Shown: positions 26,657-33,272 of the stretch, in pieces
Layout of the letters: the number at the start of each line of letters is the position of its first letter
Numbering within the stretch: the stretch's first letter is position 1
Assembly: GCA_023259065.1 (NCBI GenBank)
Contig: JAHFQY010000026.1
Location: 1-33,272 of the forward strand
Direction: 5' to 3'
Length of the DNA: 33,272 bases
Source: Nitrosomonadales bacterium
GTDB lineage: Bacteria; Pseudomonadota; Gammaproteobacteria; Burkholderiales; Gallionellaceae
Position numbers and translations under genes: made by a program
The notes under the pieces: generated by a model
What the model was told of the DNA's origin: nothing
What the model saw: the letters and a program-made list of their open reading frames with translations, nothing else
Databases searched by the model: none

Positions 26657-27236
26657 CACCTTGTCGGCGCTGTTGCGCGAAGTACGCGCCTGCACCGTGT
26701 GTGCCGCACACCTGCCCAATCCTCCGCGCCCGGTGCTGCGCGCCAGCAGCACGGCACGATTGCTCATCGTCGGCCAGGCGCCGGGGCGGCGCGTGCATGA
26801 AAGCGGCATCCCCTGGAACGACCCCTCCGGCGACCGCCTGCGCGACTGGCTGCAGCTCAATCGCGACACCTTCTACGACGAAAGCCGCATCGCCATCATC
26901 CCCACCGCCTTCTGCTATCCCGGTAGCGGCAAGCAGGGCGACCTGCCCCCGCGCCCCGAGTGTGCGCCGCTATGGCATCCCCGCCTGCTCGCCGCCATGC
27001 CGCAGATCGAACTGACGTTATTGGTTGGCAGCTATGCCCAGGCCTGGTACCTCGGTGACAGGGCGCACAAGACGCTGACTGAGACCGTGCAGCATTATCG
27101 CGATTACCTGCCGCGCTTCCTGCCGCTGCCGCACCCGAGCTGGCATAACCAGCAGTGGCTGAAGAAGAATCCGTGGTTTGCGGCGGAGGTGTTGCCGTTG
27201 TTGCGGGAGCGGGTGGCAGAGCTGGTACGTCGTTAG
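26640..27236 (+). CDS. Uracil-DNA glycosylase-family protein, predicted 4Fe-4S
   Basis: The 198-residue protein has a UDG-superfamily core: motif GQAPG (45-49) followed by GIPWNDPSGDRLRDWL, and a C-terminal HPSWHN motif. Four cysteines (C18, C21, C92, C108) match the C-x2-C plus C-x15-C spacing of family 4/5 enzymes, so an iron-sulfur cluster is likely. The presumed role is base-excision repair of deaminated cytosine. Motif details differ from the best-known families, so substrate range is open. It overlaps cca by 17 nt and is probably translated from the same mRNA. Confidence 0.87.
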   Translation: MPFSADTLSALLREVRACTVCAAHLPNPPRPVLRASSTARLLIVGQAPGRRVHESGIPWNDPSGDRLRDWLQLNRDTFYDESRIAIIPTAFCYPGSGKQGDLPPRPECAPLWHPRLLAAMPQIELTLLVGSYAQAWYLGDRAHKTLTETVQHYRDYLPRFLPLPHPSWHNQQWLKKNPWFAAEVLPLLRERVAELVRR

Positions 27237-27311
27237 ATGCTCGAGGACAGGATATGGAGTGGTTGCGGACGCAGGTTCAATTGCGCTTTTAGTCGTCGGA
27301 TTGAAGTTCGG

Positions 27312-28361
27312 TCAACGCAGGTCGTACCAGACGCCACGCCCGCTTCCGTGCTGATTCAAGTGGCCAAGCTCGGTCAATGAGCGGAAGTGCTGCTTGAGCG
27401 TATTGCGGCTTGCTCCTGTCAGCTTGATGGCTTCGCCTATCGTGACACGTCCATGCTCACGCGCAAATTCGACTATCTGCAACGAGAGTTCAGGCAGTAC
27501 AGCCAGCACCAGTTTTTCTCGTGCCACTTTCTGTTCAAGACGACGCATCTGCTCGTTCAGTGAGCGGAGGAAAAATGCCAGCCACGGCTGCCAATTGGGG
27601 TTGTCGGTTCGGATTGTGCCTTGGGTTTGTCGCAGTGCCAGGTAGTAGGCTTCTTTGCTCTGTTCGATGACGCTTTCCAGAGAGCTGTAATGAACATAGG
27701 CATAGCCCGCCTGCAAGAGCAGCAGGGTTGTGAGCACGCGGGAGAGCCTGCCATTGCCGTCTTGAAATGGGTGGATTTCCAGAAACACAACCACCCACAC
27801 CGCGACGATCAGCAGAGGATGCAACTGTCCGGCGGCACGCTCTTCCTGCAGCCATGTCACCAGTTCGGTCATCAGGCGCGGGGTATCGAACGGCGTGGCG
27901 GTTTGAAACACGATCCCGATCTGCGTGCCGTTCTCGTCAAAGGCAGCAACGCTGTTGGAGGTGGTCTTGTAATTGCCGCGATGCCAGGCATCCTTTTCGC
28001 TGTAAACGAGCAGATTCTGATGCAACTGCTTGATGTGGTTCTCGGTGAAAGTGATGTCCTGCCACGACAAAAATACCAGTTCCATTACCTCTGCGTAGCC
28101 TGCGACCTCCTGCTCGTCACGGCTGGTGAAATTCTTGATCTGCAGATTGGATAGCAAACGCTCGACCTCGCGGTCGGATAGTTTGCAGCCCTCGATTCGG
28201 GTGGATGAGCCTATGCTTTCGATCGTGGCAACGCGACGCAAGGCTGACAGGCGATCGGGAGCGAGCGTGCCCAAGGCACGCCATGCCCCCTTGAATTCAT
28301 CGATTCTGGCGACCAACGACAGAATGTCTTGGGTGATCTGGATGCTGTCAGTTCGAATCAT
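27312..28361 (-). CDS. Fic-domain protein, class II (N-terminal inhibitory motif)
   Basis: Fic proteins transfer AMP or related groups to target hydroxyls. The 349-residue protein has the catalytic motif HPFQDGNGR (H197 to R205). An N-terminal inhibitory helix motif S53-x-x-x-E57-G58 should hold it off until released. A C-terminal winged-helix-like region (TIGEAIKLTGASRNTLKQHF) could bind DNA. Targets are unknown. The start at 28361 (MIRTDSIQIT, GGTGG upstream) is preferred over ATG 28391, which lies among repeated promoter motifs. It converges with the UDG-like gene. Confidence 0.9.
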   Translation of the reverse strand: MIRTDSIQITQDILSLVARIDEFKGAWRALGTLAPDRLSALRRVATIESIGSSTRIEGCKLSDREVERLLSNLQIKNFTSRDEQEVAGYAEVMELVFLSWQDITFTENHIKQLHQNLLVYSEKDAWHRGNYKTTSNSVAAFDENGTQIGIVFQTATPFDTPRLMTELVTWLQEERAAGQLHPLLIVAVWVVVFLEIHPFQDGNGRLSRVLTTLLLLQAGYAYVHYSSLESVIEQSKEAYYLALRQTQGTIRTDNPNWQPWLAFFLRSLNEQMRRLEQKVAREKLVLAVLPELSLQIVEFAREHGRVTIGEAIKLTGASRNTLKQHFRSLTELGHLNQHGSGRGVWYDLR

Positions 28362-28373
28362 GCCACCAATGAT

Positions 28374-28429
28374 ACACCCAATTACACCCATTTAAATAGG
28401 GCACCCAAAAGCGTACTCATTAACACCCA
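28374..28429 (-). promoter_or_regulatory. Four TGGGTGT-type motifs upstream of fic
   Basis: ACACCCA occurs at 28374-28380, 28384-28390 and 28423-28429, with GCACCCA at 28401-28407; on the fic strand these read TGGGTGT/TGGGTGC. A possible -10 (TATTTA on the minus strand, 28393-28398) lies among them. They are candidate operator half-sites, possibly for the fic-encoded winged helix. The promoter assignment is tentative. Confidence 0.4.
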
Positions 28430-28456
28430 AAAGATTAGATTGGGTAGCAAGCAGCC

Positions 28457-28493
28457 CGCGTAGGTCGGTTACGCTGCGCTAATCGGACCTGCG
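28457..28493. repeat. Short imperfect palindrome of the GTAGGTCGG type
   Basis: CGCGTAGGTCGGTTA is followed by CGCTGCG and TAATCGGACCTGCG, forming an imperfect hairpin. It resembles the arms of the element at 13784-13921 (GTAGGTTGGGTTA). It lies between divergent fic and the following secreted-protein gene. Confidence 0.55.
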
Positions 28494-28561
28494 TCTGCTG
28501 TGGCTTACATTGTTCGCGTGGTACGATTTCTTCTCAATTCATTGCCGAGGGAGATGTTGCG

Positions 28562-29224
28562 ATGTCAGCTTTTCGATTTTCCTGCCTTGCTGCTTTGATC
28601 GGCTGCCTGATGTCGATGTCAGTGCAGGCTGCCGATGACGATGCTGCCTCCGCGCCGGTGGCCGCTTCTGCTGTTACCGCGGCTCAGGCACTGAACACGG
28701 GCTATCCCAAGGGACGCTATCAGGTATTCGATGCCGATGCGGCGCTGGAGTCCGACACCCAGGTTGCTGCCGGTGTTCCACCCGGCCAGAAGGTGTGGGC
28801 GCCGATGAAGAAGGTGCATCTGGAAGCGGTGCTGCTGGCCTTGCCTGAGCCGTGCGACATGAAGCTGCTAGCCGAGATGGTGGTGGCGGGAGGGGTGGAC
28901 TTCAACAGCCTGCCGAAGATTTCCAGCTGCCTGCGCATCAAGACGGCCAAGGCGCACGAACTCAGCGTGTTTGTGCAGGATGACGTGGCGGCCGCGCTAA
29001 CCAAGAGCGCCAAGCCGGGCGATGCGCTGCAGCTCAATGGTGCGTATGTGTATGCCAGCGAGGTGGACAAGAGTCTGGGCGTTGTCATCACAGGAACCGG
29101 CGGCGACACGGCGGATAAAGCCGCACAACCCGGCAAGCCCAAGGTCGACAAGACCAGTTGTCTGGAGCTGAAGACCTATGCCGAGATCGTGAAGTGCACC
29201 AAGGAAATGGACAAGCGTAAGTGA
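28562..29224 (+). CDS. Hypothetical exported protein
   Basis: I do not recognise this 220-residue protein. A Sec signal peptide (about 1-23, VQA-A) is clear, followed by an Ala-rich linker. The body of about 180 residues has two cysteine clusters (CDMK/SSC in the middle; SC and KC near the end) that could form disulfides. The C terminus is Lys-rich. GGGAG lies nine bases before the ATG. It stands alone: fic is divergent upstream, and 203 bp of repeat-containing DNA follow. Periplasmic location is an inference from the signal. Confidence 0.75.
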   Translation: MSAFRFSCLAALIGCLMSMSVQAADDDAASAPVAASAVTAAQALNTGYPKGRYQVFDADAALESDTQVAAGVPPGQKVWAPMKKVHLEAVLLALPEPCDMKLLAEMVVAGGVDFNSLPKISSCLRIKTAKAHELSVFVQDDVAAALTKSAKPGDALQLNGAYVYASEVDKSLGVVITGTGGDTADKAAQPGKPKVDKTSCLELKTYAEIVKCTKEMDKRK

Positions 29225-29241
29225 GTCTGGAAAAGTAATTT

Positions 29242-29409
29242 AGCCACAGAGATCACAGAGAGAGCGGTGCGTTGTGGTAGTCGCGCGCATCTCACAATAA
29301 GTGAGCAGCAGTATTGAGAGTAGCCAGCATTTTTCTGTACCCGTGTTAGGGTAGGCCGTGGTTGTATGGGGCTAAAGCCCCGACAGCACACGCTCTGTTC
29401 TCTGTGGCT
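29242..29409. repeat. 168-bp segment bounded by CACAGAG inverted repeats
   Basis: AGCCACAGAGATCACAGAG (29242-29260) reappears inverted and two bases shorter as CTCTGTTCTCTGTGGCT (29393-29409). A hairpin GGGGCTAAAGCCCC lies near 29369-29382. No coding capacity is visible. The structure is that of a miniature inverted-repeat element between two plus-strand genes. Confidence 0.55.
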
Positions 29410-29427
29410 TATTGGGAGTTTGAATAA

Positions 29428-29976
29428 ATGGGCAAGCAATTTTCCGAATTGAGCGAGGAGCACATCGCCTTCATTCAGGTGCAGAAGCTGTTCTTCGTCG
29501 GCACCGCCACGGCGGACAGCCGGGTGAACGTGTCACCCAAGGGCATGGATACTCTGCGCGTGCTGGATAGCAAGCGCGTGGCCTGGCTCAACGTCACCGG
29601 CAGCGGCAACGAGAGTGCGGCGCATGTGCAGATTGACCCGCGCATGACCATCATGTTCTGTGCCTTCGAGGGGGCGCCGCTGATCATGCGCCTGTATGGC
29701 AAGGCGCGTGTGATCCATCCGCGTGATGCGGCGTGGGGTACGCTGTTGGCGCTGTTCCCACCGTTGCCCGGAGCGCGCCAGGTGTTCGAATTGGACATCG
29801 AGCTGGTGCAGACTTCGTGCGGTGCAGGTGTGCCGCTGTTCGACTATGCCGGAGATCGTGAAACGCTCAACGAGTGGTCGCGCAAAAAGGGCGAGGCGGG
29901 CGTGCGCCAGTACTGGCAGGACAAGAACCAGCTGAGCATTGACAGCATCCCCACGCACATCATCCGGGGAGAGTAA
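29428..29976 (+). CDS. Pyridoxamine 5'-phosphate oxidase-like FMN-binding protein
   Basis: The 182-residue protein has the split-barrel fold of the PNPOx-like family, as shown by KLFFVGTATADSRVNVSPKGMDTLRVLD and the LIMRLYGKARVI strand. Members bind FMN, F420 or heme, and many are not true PNP oxidases; the key PdxH C-terminal motif is not evident. The reaction is unknown. GGGAG lies upstream of the ATG. Its stop is only 3 nt from the stop of convergent midA, leaving no room for a separate terminator. Confidence 0.85.
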   Translation: MGKQFSELSEEHIAFIQVQKLFFVGTATADSRVNVSPKGMDTLRVLDSKRVAWLNVTGSGNESAAHVQIDPRMTIMFCAFEGAPLIMRLYGKARVIHPRDAAWGTLLALFPPLPGARQVFELDIELVQTSCGAGVPLFDYAGDRETLNEWSRKKGEAGVRQYWQDKNQLSIDSIPTHIIRGE

Positions 29977-29979
29977 CGC

Positions 29980-31134
29980 TCACAGGTAACGCGATTTGTC
30001 CCCCGCCCCAAAACAGCGCAGCGTCGTCTCCAGCCCCTTGCCCAGCGCAATCACCTTGAACAGTTCGCCCATCTCTGCCGGGCTGGTGAGCTTCTGTAAT
30101 TGCGCGGAGAGCGGCAGGTAGTCGCGCACATTTTCGGGCGAGGTTTCACCCAACAGGTCGGTAATGCCGCAGTTGAGCAGGAAGTGCGCCTGCGAGGTGT
30201 AACCCAGCAGGCTGGCGCCGTGGTCGATGGCGCTTTCGGCGATGGCGGTGAAGTCCACGTGCGCGGTGATGTCCTGCAGGCCGGGCAGGAAGAAGGGATC
30301 GTCGTGGGCGTAGTGGCGGTAATGGCACATCAGGGTGCCGGTGTTGCGCTGCGGGTGGTAGTACTCGCGCGCGCCAAAACCGTAATCGATGAACAGCAGC
30401 GCGCCGCTGCTCAGGCGGTCGCACAGGCTGCTGACCAGGCCGCGTGCGGTGAGGGAGATTTCGCTGATGTAGTCGTCGGGCACGTTGATCTGCTGCGCGA
30501 TTTCCAGCAGGGCGGGCGTCTCGGGCAGGCGTTCAGCCCAGACAAAATGCTCGCCTTCATTCGCCACGCCAATTTCCATAATACGCGAGTCTGTCCAGTG
30601 CAACAGATGCACGGGCAGGGCATCCAGCACCTCATTGCCGATAATGACGCCGCTGATTTTTTCCGGCAGGTTGTCCAGCCAGTGCACCCTGGGCATGAGG
30701 TGGGGCAGGCATTCCTGCAACAGGGCTTGCTGGCGTTCGCGCAGGTCGGCGCTCACTTCCAGTATCGAGTAGCTTTGCGGCAGGCTGCCCTGGCGCTCCA
30801 GTTCGCCCAGGAGATCCACGGCCAGCTTGCCACTGCCGGCGCCCAGCTCCAGCACGTGCGGGGCGCTGTGCGCCATGACATCGGCAAGCTGGCGCGCCAG
30901 TGTGCGCCCGAACAGGGGCGACATTTCAGGCGCGGTGATGAAGTCGCCCGCCGCGCCCAGCTTGCGCGATCCCGCGCTGTAATAACCAAGCCCCGGTGCA
31001 TACAGTGCCAGCTCCATATAGCGTGAAAACGGAATCCACCCCCCCTGCAGCTTGATGTCACTATGGATCAGCTCGCGCAGCTGCCGGCTGTGCGCCTGTG
31101 CTTCGGGTGAGGGCGGGGGGAGTGACGAGGACAT
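29980..31134 (-). CDS. MidA/NDUFAF7-family SAM-dependent methyltransferase
   Basis: The 384-residue class I methyltransferase has family hallmarks: GYY, GDFITAPEMSPLFGRTLARQL, a SAM-binding VLELGAGSGKLAVDLL motif, the IGNEVLDALPVH segment, FIDYGFG and GTLMCHYRH. The mitochondrial relative NDUFAF7 methylates a complex I arginine; bacterial targets are not established. It is divergent from the pteridine reductase gene, with a 153-bp gap carrying direct repeats. Confidence 0.93.
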   Translation of the reverse strand: MSSSLPPPSPEAQAHSRQLRELIHSDIKLQGGWIPFSRYMELALYAPGLGYYSAGSRKLGAAGDFITAPEMSPLFGRTLARQLADVMAHSAPHVLELGAGSGKLAVDLLGELERQGSLPQSYSILEVSADLRERQQALLQECLPHLMPRVHWLDNLPEKISGVIIGNEVLDALPVHLLHWTDSRIMEIGVANEGEHFVWAERLPETPALLEIAQQINVPDDYISEISLTARGLVSSLCDRLSSGALLFIDYGFGAREYYHPQRNTGTLMCHYRHYAHDDPFFLPGLQDITAHVDFTAIAESAIDHGASLLGYTSQAHFLLNCGITDLLGETSPENVRDYLPLSAQLQKLTSPAEMGELFKVIALGKGLETTLRCFGAGDKSRYL

Positions 31135-31157
31135 GAGTTGCCTCTGCTAAAAAGTTT

Positions 31158-31192
31158 TTTGTGTGGCACCAGGTGATTTGTGTGGCACTGGG
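31158..31192. repeat. Direct repeat TTTGTGTGGCAC in the midA/pteridine reductase divergent region
   Basis: TTTGTGTGGCACCAGG (31158-31173) and TTTGTGTGGCACTGGG (31177-31192) are direct copies 19 bp apart, differing at two positions. They lie just upstream of the midA start, in a region that must contain both divergent promoters, so they may be regulator sites. No regulator is identified. Confidence 0.45.
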
Positions 31193-31287
31193 CGAGTTCG
31201 CTAGCCTAGCCCAGTAGGGCGGTGAGCGCAACCGGACATCTGAATGTGTTAAATTGCGCGGCTAAGTGTGTGACGGGAGTTAAAGAC

Positions 31288-32028
31288 ATGAAAGGCAAAG
31301 TGGTATTGGTAACCGGGGGAGCCAAGCGCGTGGGCGCGGCAATCTGCCGCCGCCTGCATGCGGCAGGCGCAAATATTGCGCTGCATTACCGCTCTTCCGC
31401 GCAGGAAGCGCTGGCCCTGCAGGCCGAGCTGGAGGCCATCCGCCCCGCTTCGGTGTTTTGCGTGCAGGCTGACCTGCTCAATCTGCAAGACTTGCCCAGG
31501 ATGGTGCGCGATACGGTGCAGCACTTTGGCCATCTGGATGCGCTGGTGAACAATGCCTCCAGTTTTTATGCCACCACGCTGGCGGAGGTGGACGAGGCGC
31601 ACTGGACGGATCTTGTGGGCACCAACCTGAAAGCGCCATTGTTCCTGGCGCAGGCGGCGGCCAGCGAGCTGCGCCATCGCCATGGTGCGATTGTGAACAT
31701 CGTGGACATCCATGCCGAGCGCCCCATGCATGGACATTTGTTATACAGCGTGGCCAAGGCCGGGCTGGTGGCGCTGACCCGTGCCTTGGCGCAGGAACTT
31801 GCACCGCACGTGCGGGTCAATGCCGTGGCGCCGGGGGTGATTATCTGGCCGGAAGAAGGCAACTGGGAAGACGAGGCAACGCGCAAGAAAATCGTCGAAC
31901 ACACCCTGCTCAAGCGCGAAGGCGAGCCGGATGACATCGCCAGGACCGTGCAATTTCTGATCAGCAATGCCCCCTACATTACCGGCCAGATCATCAACGT
32001 GGATGGCGGGCGCAGCATTAACCTTTAA
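31288..32028 (+). CDS. Pteridine reductase (FolM-like SDR)
   Basis: The 246-residue short-chain reductase carries the pteridine-reductase variant nucleotide motif TGGAKRVG (T-G-x-x-x-R-x-G; residues 9-16), NNAS, and YSVAK as the catalytic Tyr-Lys pair. It ends with the family stretch [12 protein letters not shown]. It probably reduces dihydrobiopterin-like pterins or dihydrofolate with NADPH. ATG 31288 has GGGAG upstream; the longer in-frame reading lacks support. It precedes ttcA with a palindromic element between. Confidence 0.92.
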   Translation: MKGKVVLVTGGAKRVGAAICRRLHAAGANIALHYRSSAQEALALQAELEAIRPASVFCVQADLLNLQDLPRMVRDTVQHFGHLDALVNNASSFYATTLAEVDEAHWTDLVGTNLKAPLFLAQAAASELRHRHGAIVNIVDIHAERPMHGHLLYSVAKAGLVALTRALAQELAPHVRVNAVAPGVIIWPEEGNWEDEATRKKIVEHTLLKREGEPDDIARTVQFLISNAPYITGQIINVDGGRSINL

Positions 32029-32050
32029 TAACTTTGCCCCAACACAACGC

Positions 32051-32125
32051 AACCCCTCCCAGCCTCCCCTTGTCAGGGGAGAAACTGGGCGCTCCTCCCC
32101 TGACAAGGGGAGGCTGGGAGGGGTT
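32051..32125. repeat. Palindromic paired-hairpin element upstream of ttcA, perfect 31-bp arms
   Basis: The left arm 32051-32081 is the exact reverse complement of the right arm 32095-32125 (31 bp), with a 13-nt loop. Each arm itself contains a hairpin (CTCCCCTTGTCAGGGGAG type). It lies 18 nt before the ttcA start and would put a very strong structure in the ttcA leader RNA. It is related to the copies at 209-285 and 10529-10606. Confidence 0.85.
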
Positions 32126-32143
32126 AGAACTTTGAACATAACT

Positions 32144-32992
32144 ATGAACACAACCACACAACCCATACACTTCGAATCCCGCTCCACCAACTTCAACCGC
32201 CTGCGCGGCAAGCTGGAGCAGCACGTAGGCAAGGCCATCGGCGACTTCAACATGATCGAGGACGGCGACGTGGTGATGGTGTGCATGTCCGGCGGCAAGG
32301 ATTCCTACACCCTGCTGGAAATTTTGCGTGCCCTGCAGAAGCGCGCGCCGATCAAGTTCCGCCTGATTGCGATGAACCTGGACCAGAAGCAGCCTGGCTT
32401 CCCCGACCACGTGCTGCCCGATTACTTCAAATCAATCGGCGTCGAGTATCACATCGAAACGCAGGACACCTATTCCATCGTCAAGGAAAAAATCCCCGAG
32501 GGCAAGACCACCTGCTCCCTGTGCTCGCGCCTGCGCCGCGGCATCATCTACAAGGTGGCAGGCGAGCTGGGTGCGAACAAGATCGCGCTGGGCCACCATC
32601 GCGACGACATGATAGAAACGCTGTTCCTGAACATGTTTTTCGGCGGCAAGCTCAAGGCCATGCCGCCCAAGCTGGTGACCGACAAGGGCGACCACGTGGT
32701 GATACGGCCGCTGGCCTATTGCGCCGAGAACGACATCGCCAAGTTTGCGCGCGGCATGGAGTTCCCCATCATCCCGTGCAACCTGTGCGGTTCGCAGGAA
32801 AACCTGCAGCGCCAGAACATCAAGGAAATGCTCACCCAATGGGAGATGCAATACCCCGGCCGCCGCCAGACCATCTTCACCGCCATGCAGAACGTGCGGC
32901 CATCGCATTTGATGGATGGCAGCCTGTTTGATTTCAAGGGGATCAAGGTGGGGGATAAGGTGGATGAGGGGGATATTGCGTTTGACGAGTGA
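32144..32992 (+). CDS. ttcA: tRNA 2-thiocytidine(32) synthetase
   Basis: TtcA thiolates cytidine 32 of some tRNAs, using ATP and a 4Fe-4S cluster. The 282-residue protein has the PP-loop SGGKDS (49-54). Cysteine pairs C124-x-x-C127 ([10 protein letters not shown]) and C212-x-x-C215 (CNLCGS) follow; TtcA enzymes bind the cluster with three cysteines from these regions. GHHRDD is also conserved. ATG 32144 matches the family start. An in-frame extension to 31967 would translate the repeat and the end of the previous gene, and was rejected. No strong ribosome binding site is visible, since the repeat ends 18 nt before. Confidence 0.96.
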   Translation: MNTTTQPIHFESRSTNFNRLRGKLEQHVGKAIGDFNMIEDGDVVMVCMSGGKDSYTLLEILRALQKRAPIKFRLIAMNLDQKQPGFPDHVLPDYFKSIGVEYHIETQDTYSIVKEKIPEGKTTCSLCSRLRRGIIYKVAGELGANKIALGHHRDDMIETLFLNMFFGGKLKAMPPKLVTDKGDHVVIRPLAYCAENDIAKFARGMEFPIIPCNLCGSQENLQRQNIKEMLTQWEMQYPGRRQTIFTAMQNVRPSHLMDGSLFDFKGIKVGDKVDEGDIAFDE

Positions 32993-33030
32993 GGTGCTGC
33001 TTCTTTTCCTCCTGGAATTCCAAACTCAAA

Positions 33031-33165
33031 ACCGTCGGGGGTTGCCCGACAGCAAGTTACCTTTCTTGTCTTGCCAAGAAAGGTAACCCAAAGAAGGCGT
33101 CCCCGGTTCGCCGCCCCTGCGGGGTTCCCTCGCTCAGGCAGAAACAAGCGGGGCTGCGCAACTCG
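33031..33165 (+). repeat. 135-bp dispersed repeat, copy 2
   Basis: It runs from ACCGTCGGGGGTTGCCCGAC to GCGCAACTCG and is the diverged reverse complement of 370-504. The core hairpin GTTACCTTTCTTG (33056-33068) pairs with 33075-33087. The rest of 32993-33272 shows no gene; a TGGACACCTCCC motif follows, shared with the first 80 bases of the window. Confidence 0.7.
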
Positions 33166-33272
33166 TATATGGACACCTCCCGTTTTGCAAGCAACTCGTG
33201 TTGATGGTTTTGGGTGCAACTGCTTCCGTATATCCGGCTTCCTGTTGGGTAGCAAGCTACCCGAGCCATGAT

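Noticed and set aside
31967-32143. N-terminal extension of TtcA through the palindromic element
   Set aside because: The extension overlaps the pteridine reductase gene and the repeat, while TtcA homology begins at 32144. It shows that the element is open in frame here too, but there is no sign that it is translated.

Overview
This window reads as a contiguous piece of a betaproteobacterial chromosome of moderately high GC. Gene order and protein types (mreBCD-mrdA-rodA-rlpA; gatCAB; argS, FtsN-like SPOR protein, dsbA; midA, pteridine reductase, ttcA) suggest a member of the Nitrosomonadales/Gallionellaceae type. That placement is an inference from gene content, not a database match. There is no tRNA, rRNA, phage gene, transposase or CRISPR array that I can recognise.

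Layout. 1-568 has no gene and holds repeats. 569-7519 (minus) is a cell-elongation operon, mreB-mreC-mreD-mrdA-rodA-rlpA, followed by a small membrane protein. 7609-11026 (plus) is the tRNA-dependent amidotransferase operon gatC-gatA-gatB, divergent from mreB. 11100-15600 (minus) holds a DUF2846-type lipoprotein, then the run argS, FtsN-like SPOR protein, dsbA and an SDR oxidoreductase. 15819-17658 (plus) holds a secreted SRPBCC protein and an orphan PstS-like binding protein. 17787-22711 (plus) is a branched-chain amino-acid-type ABC importer in which the LivM permease and LivG ATPase are fused. 22795-23390 is a Phd/RelE toxin-antitoxin pair. 23515-27236 holds slt, cca and a four-cysteine uracil-DNA glycosylase-family protein. 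27312-28361 (minus) is a self-inhibited (class II) Fic protein. 28562-32992 holds an unknown secreted protein, a PNPOx-like protein, midA (minus), an FolM-like pteridine reductase and ttcA.

How the genes work together. MreB, MreC, MreD, PBP2, RodA and RlpA act in envelope growth and daughter-cell separation; the SPOR protein and Slt belong to the same peptidoglycan theme. GatCAB with ArgS, Cca and TtcA forms a second theme of tRNA charging and modification.

The most unusual content is repetitive DNA interacting with these housekeeping genes. (1) A 78-bp palindromic element is inserted exactly in frame in gatB, adding 26 residues; sister copies lie at 209-285 and just upstream of ttcA, the latter with perfect 31-bp arms. 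(2) Mirrored arrays of 7-bp units sit in both gene junctions of gatCAB, and one encodes the end of GatA. (3) A nested palindromic element supplies the argS stop codon. (4) Two 135-bp repeat copies lie in opposite orientation near the two ends of the window. The LivMG fusion, the PstS-like protein with altered phosphate loops, and the repeated motif in front of fic are the main protein-level or regulatory curiosities.
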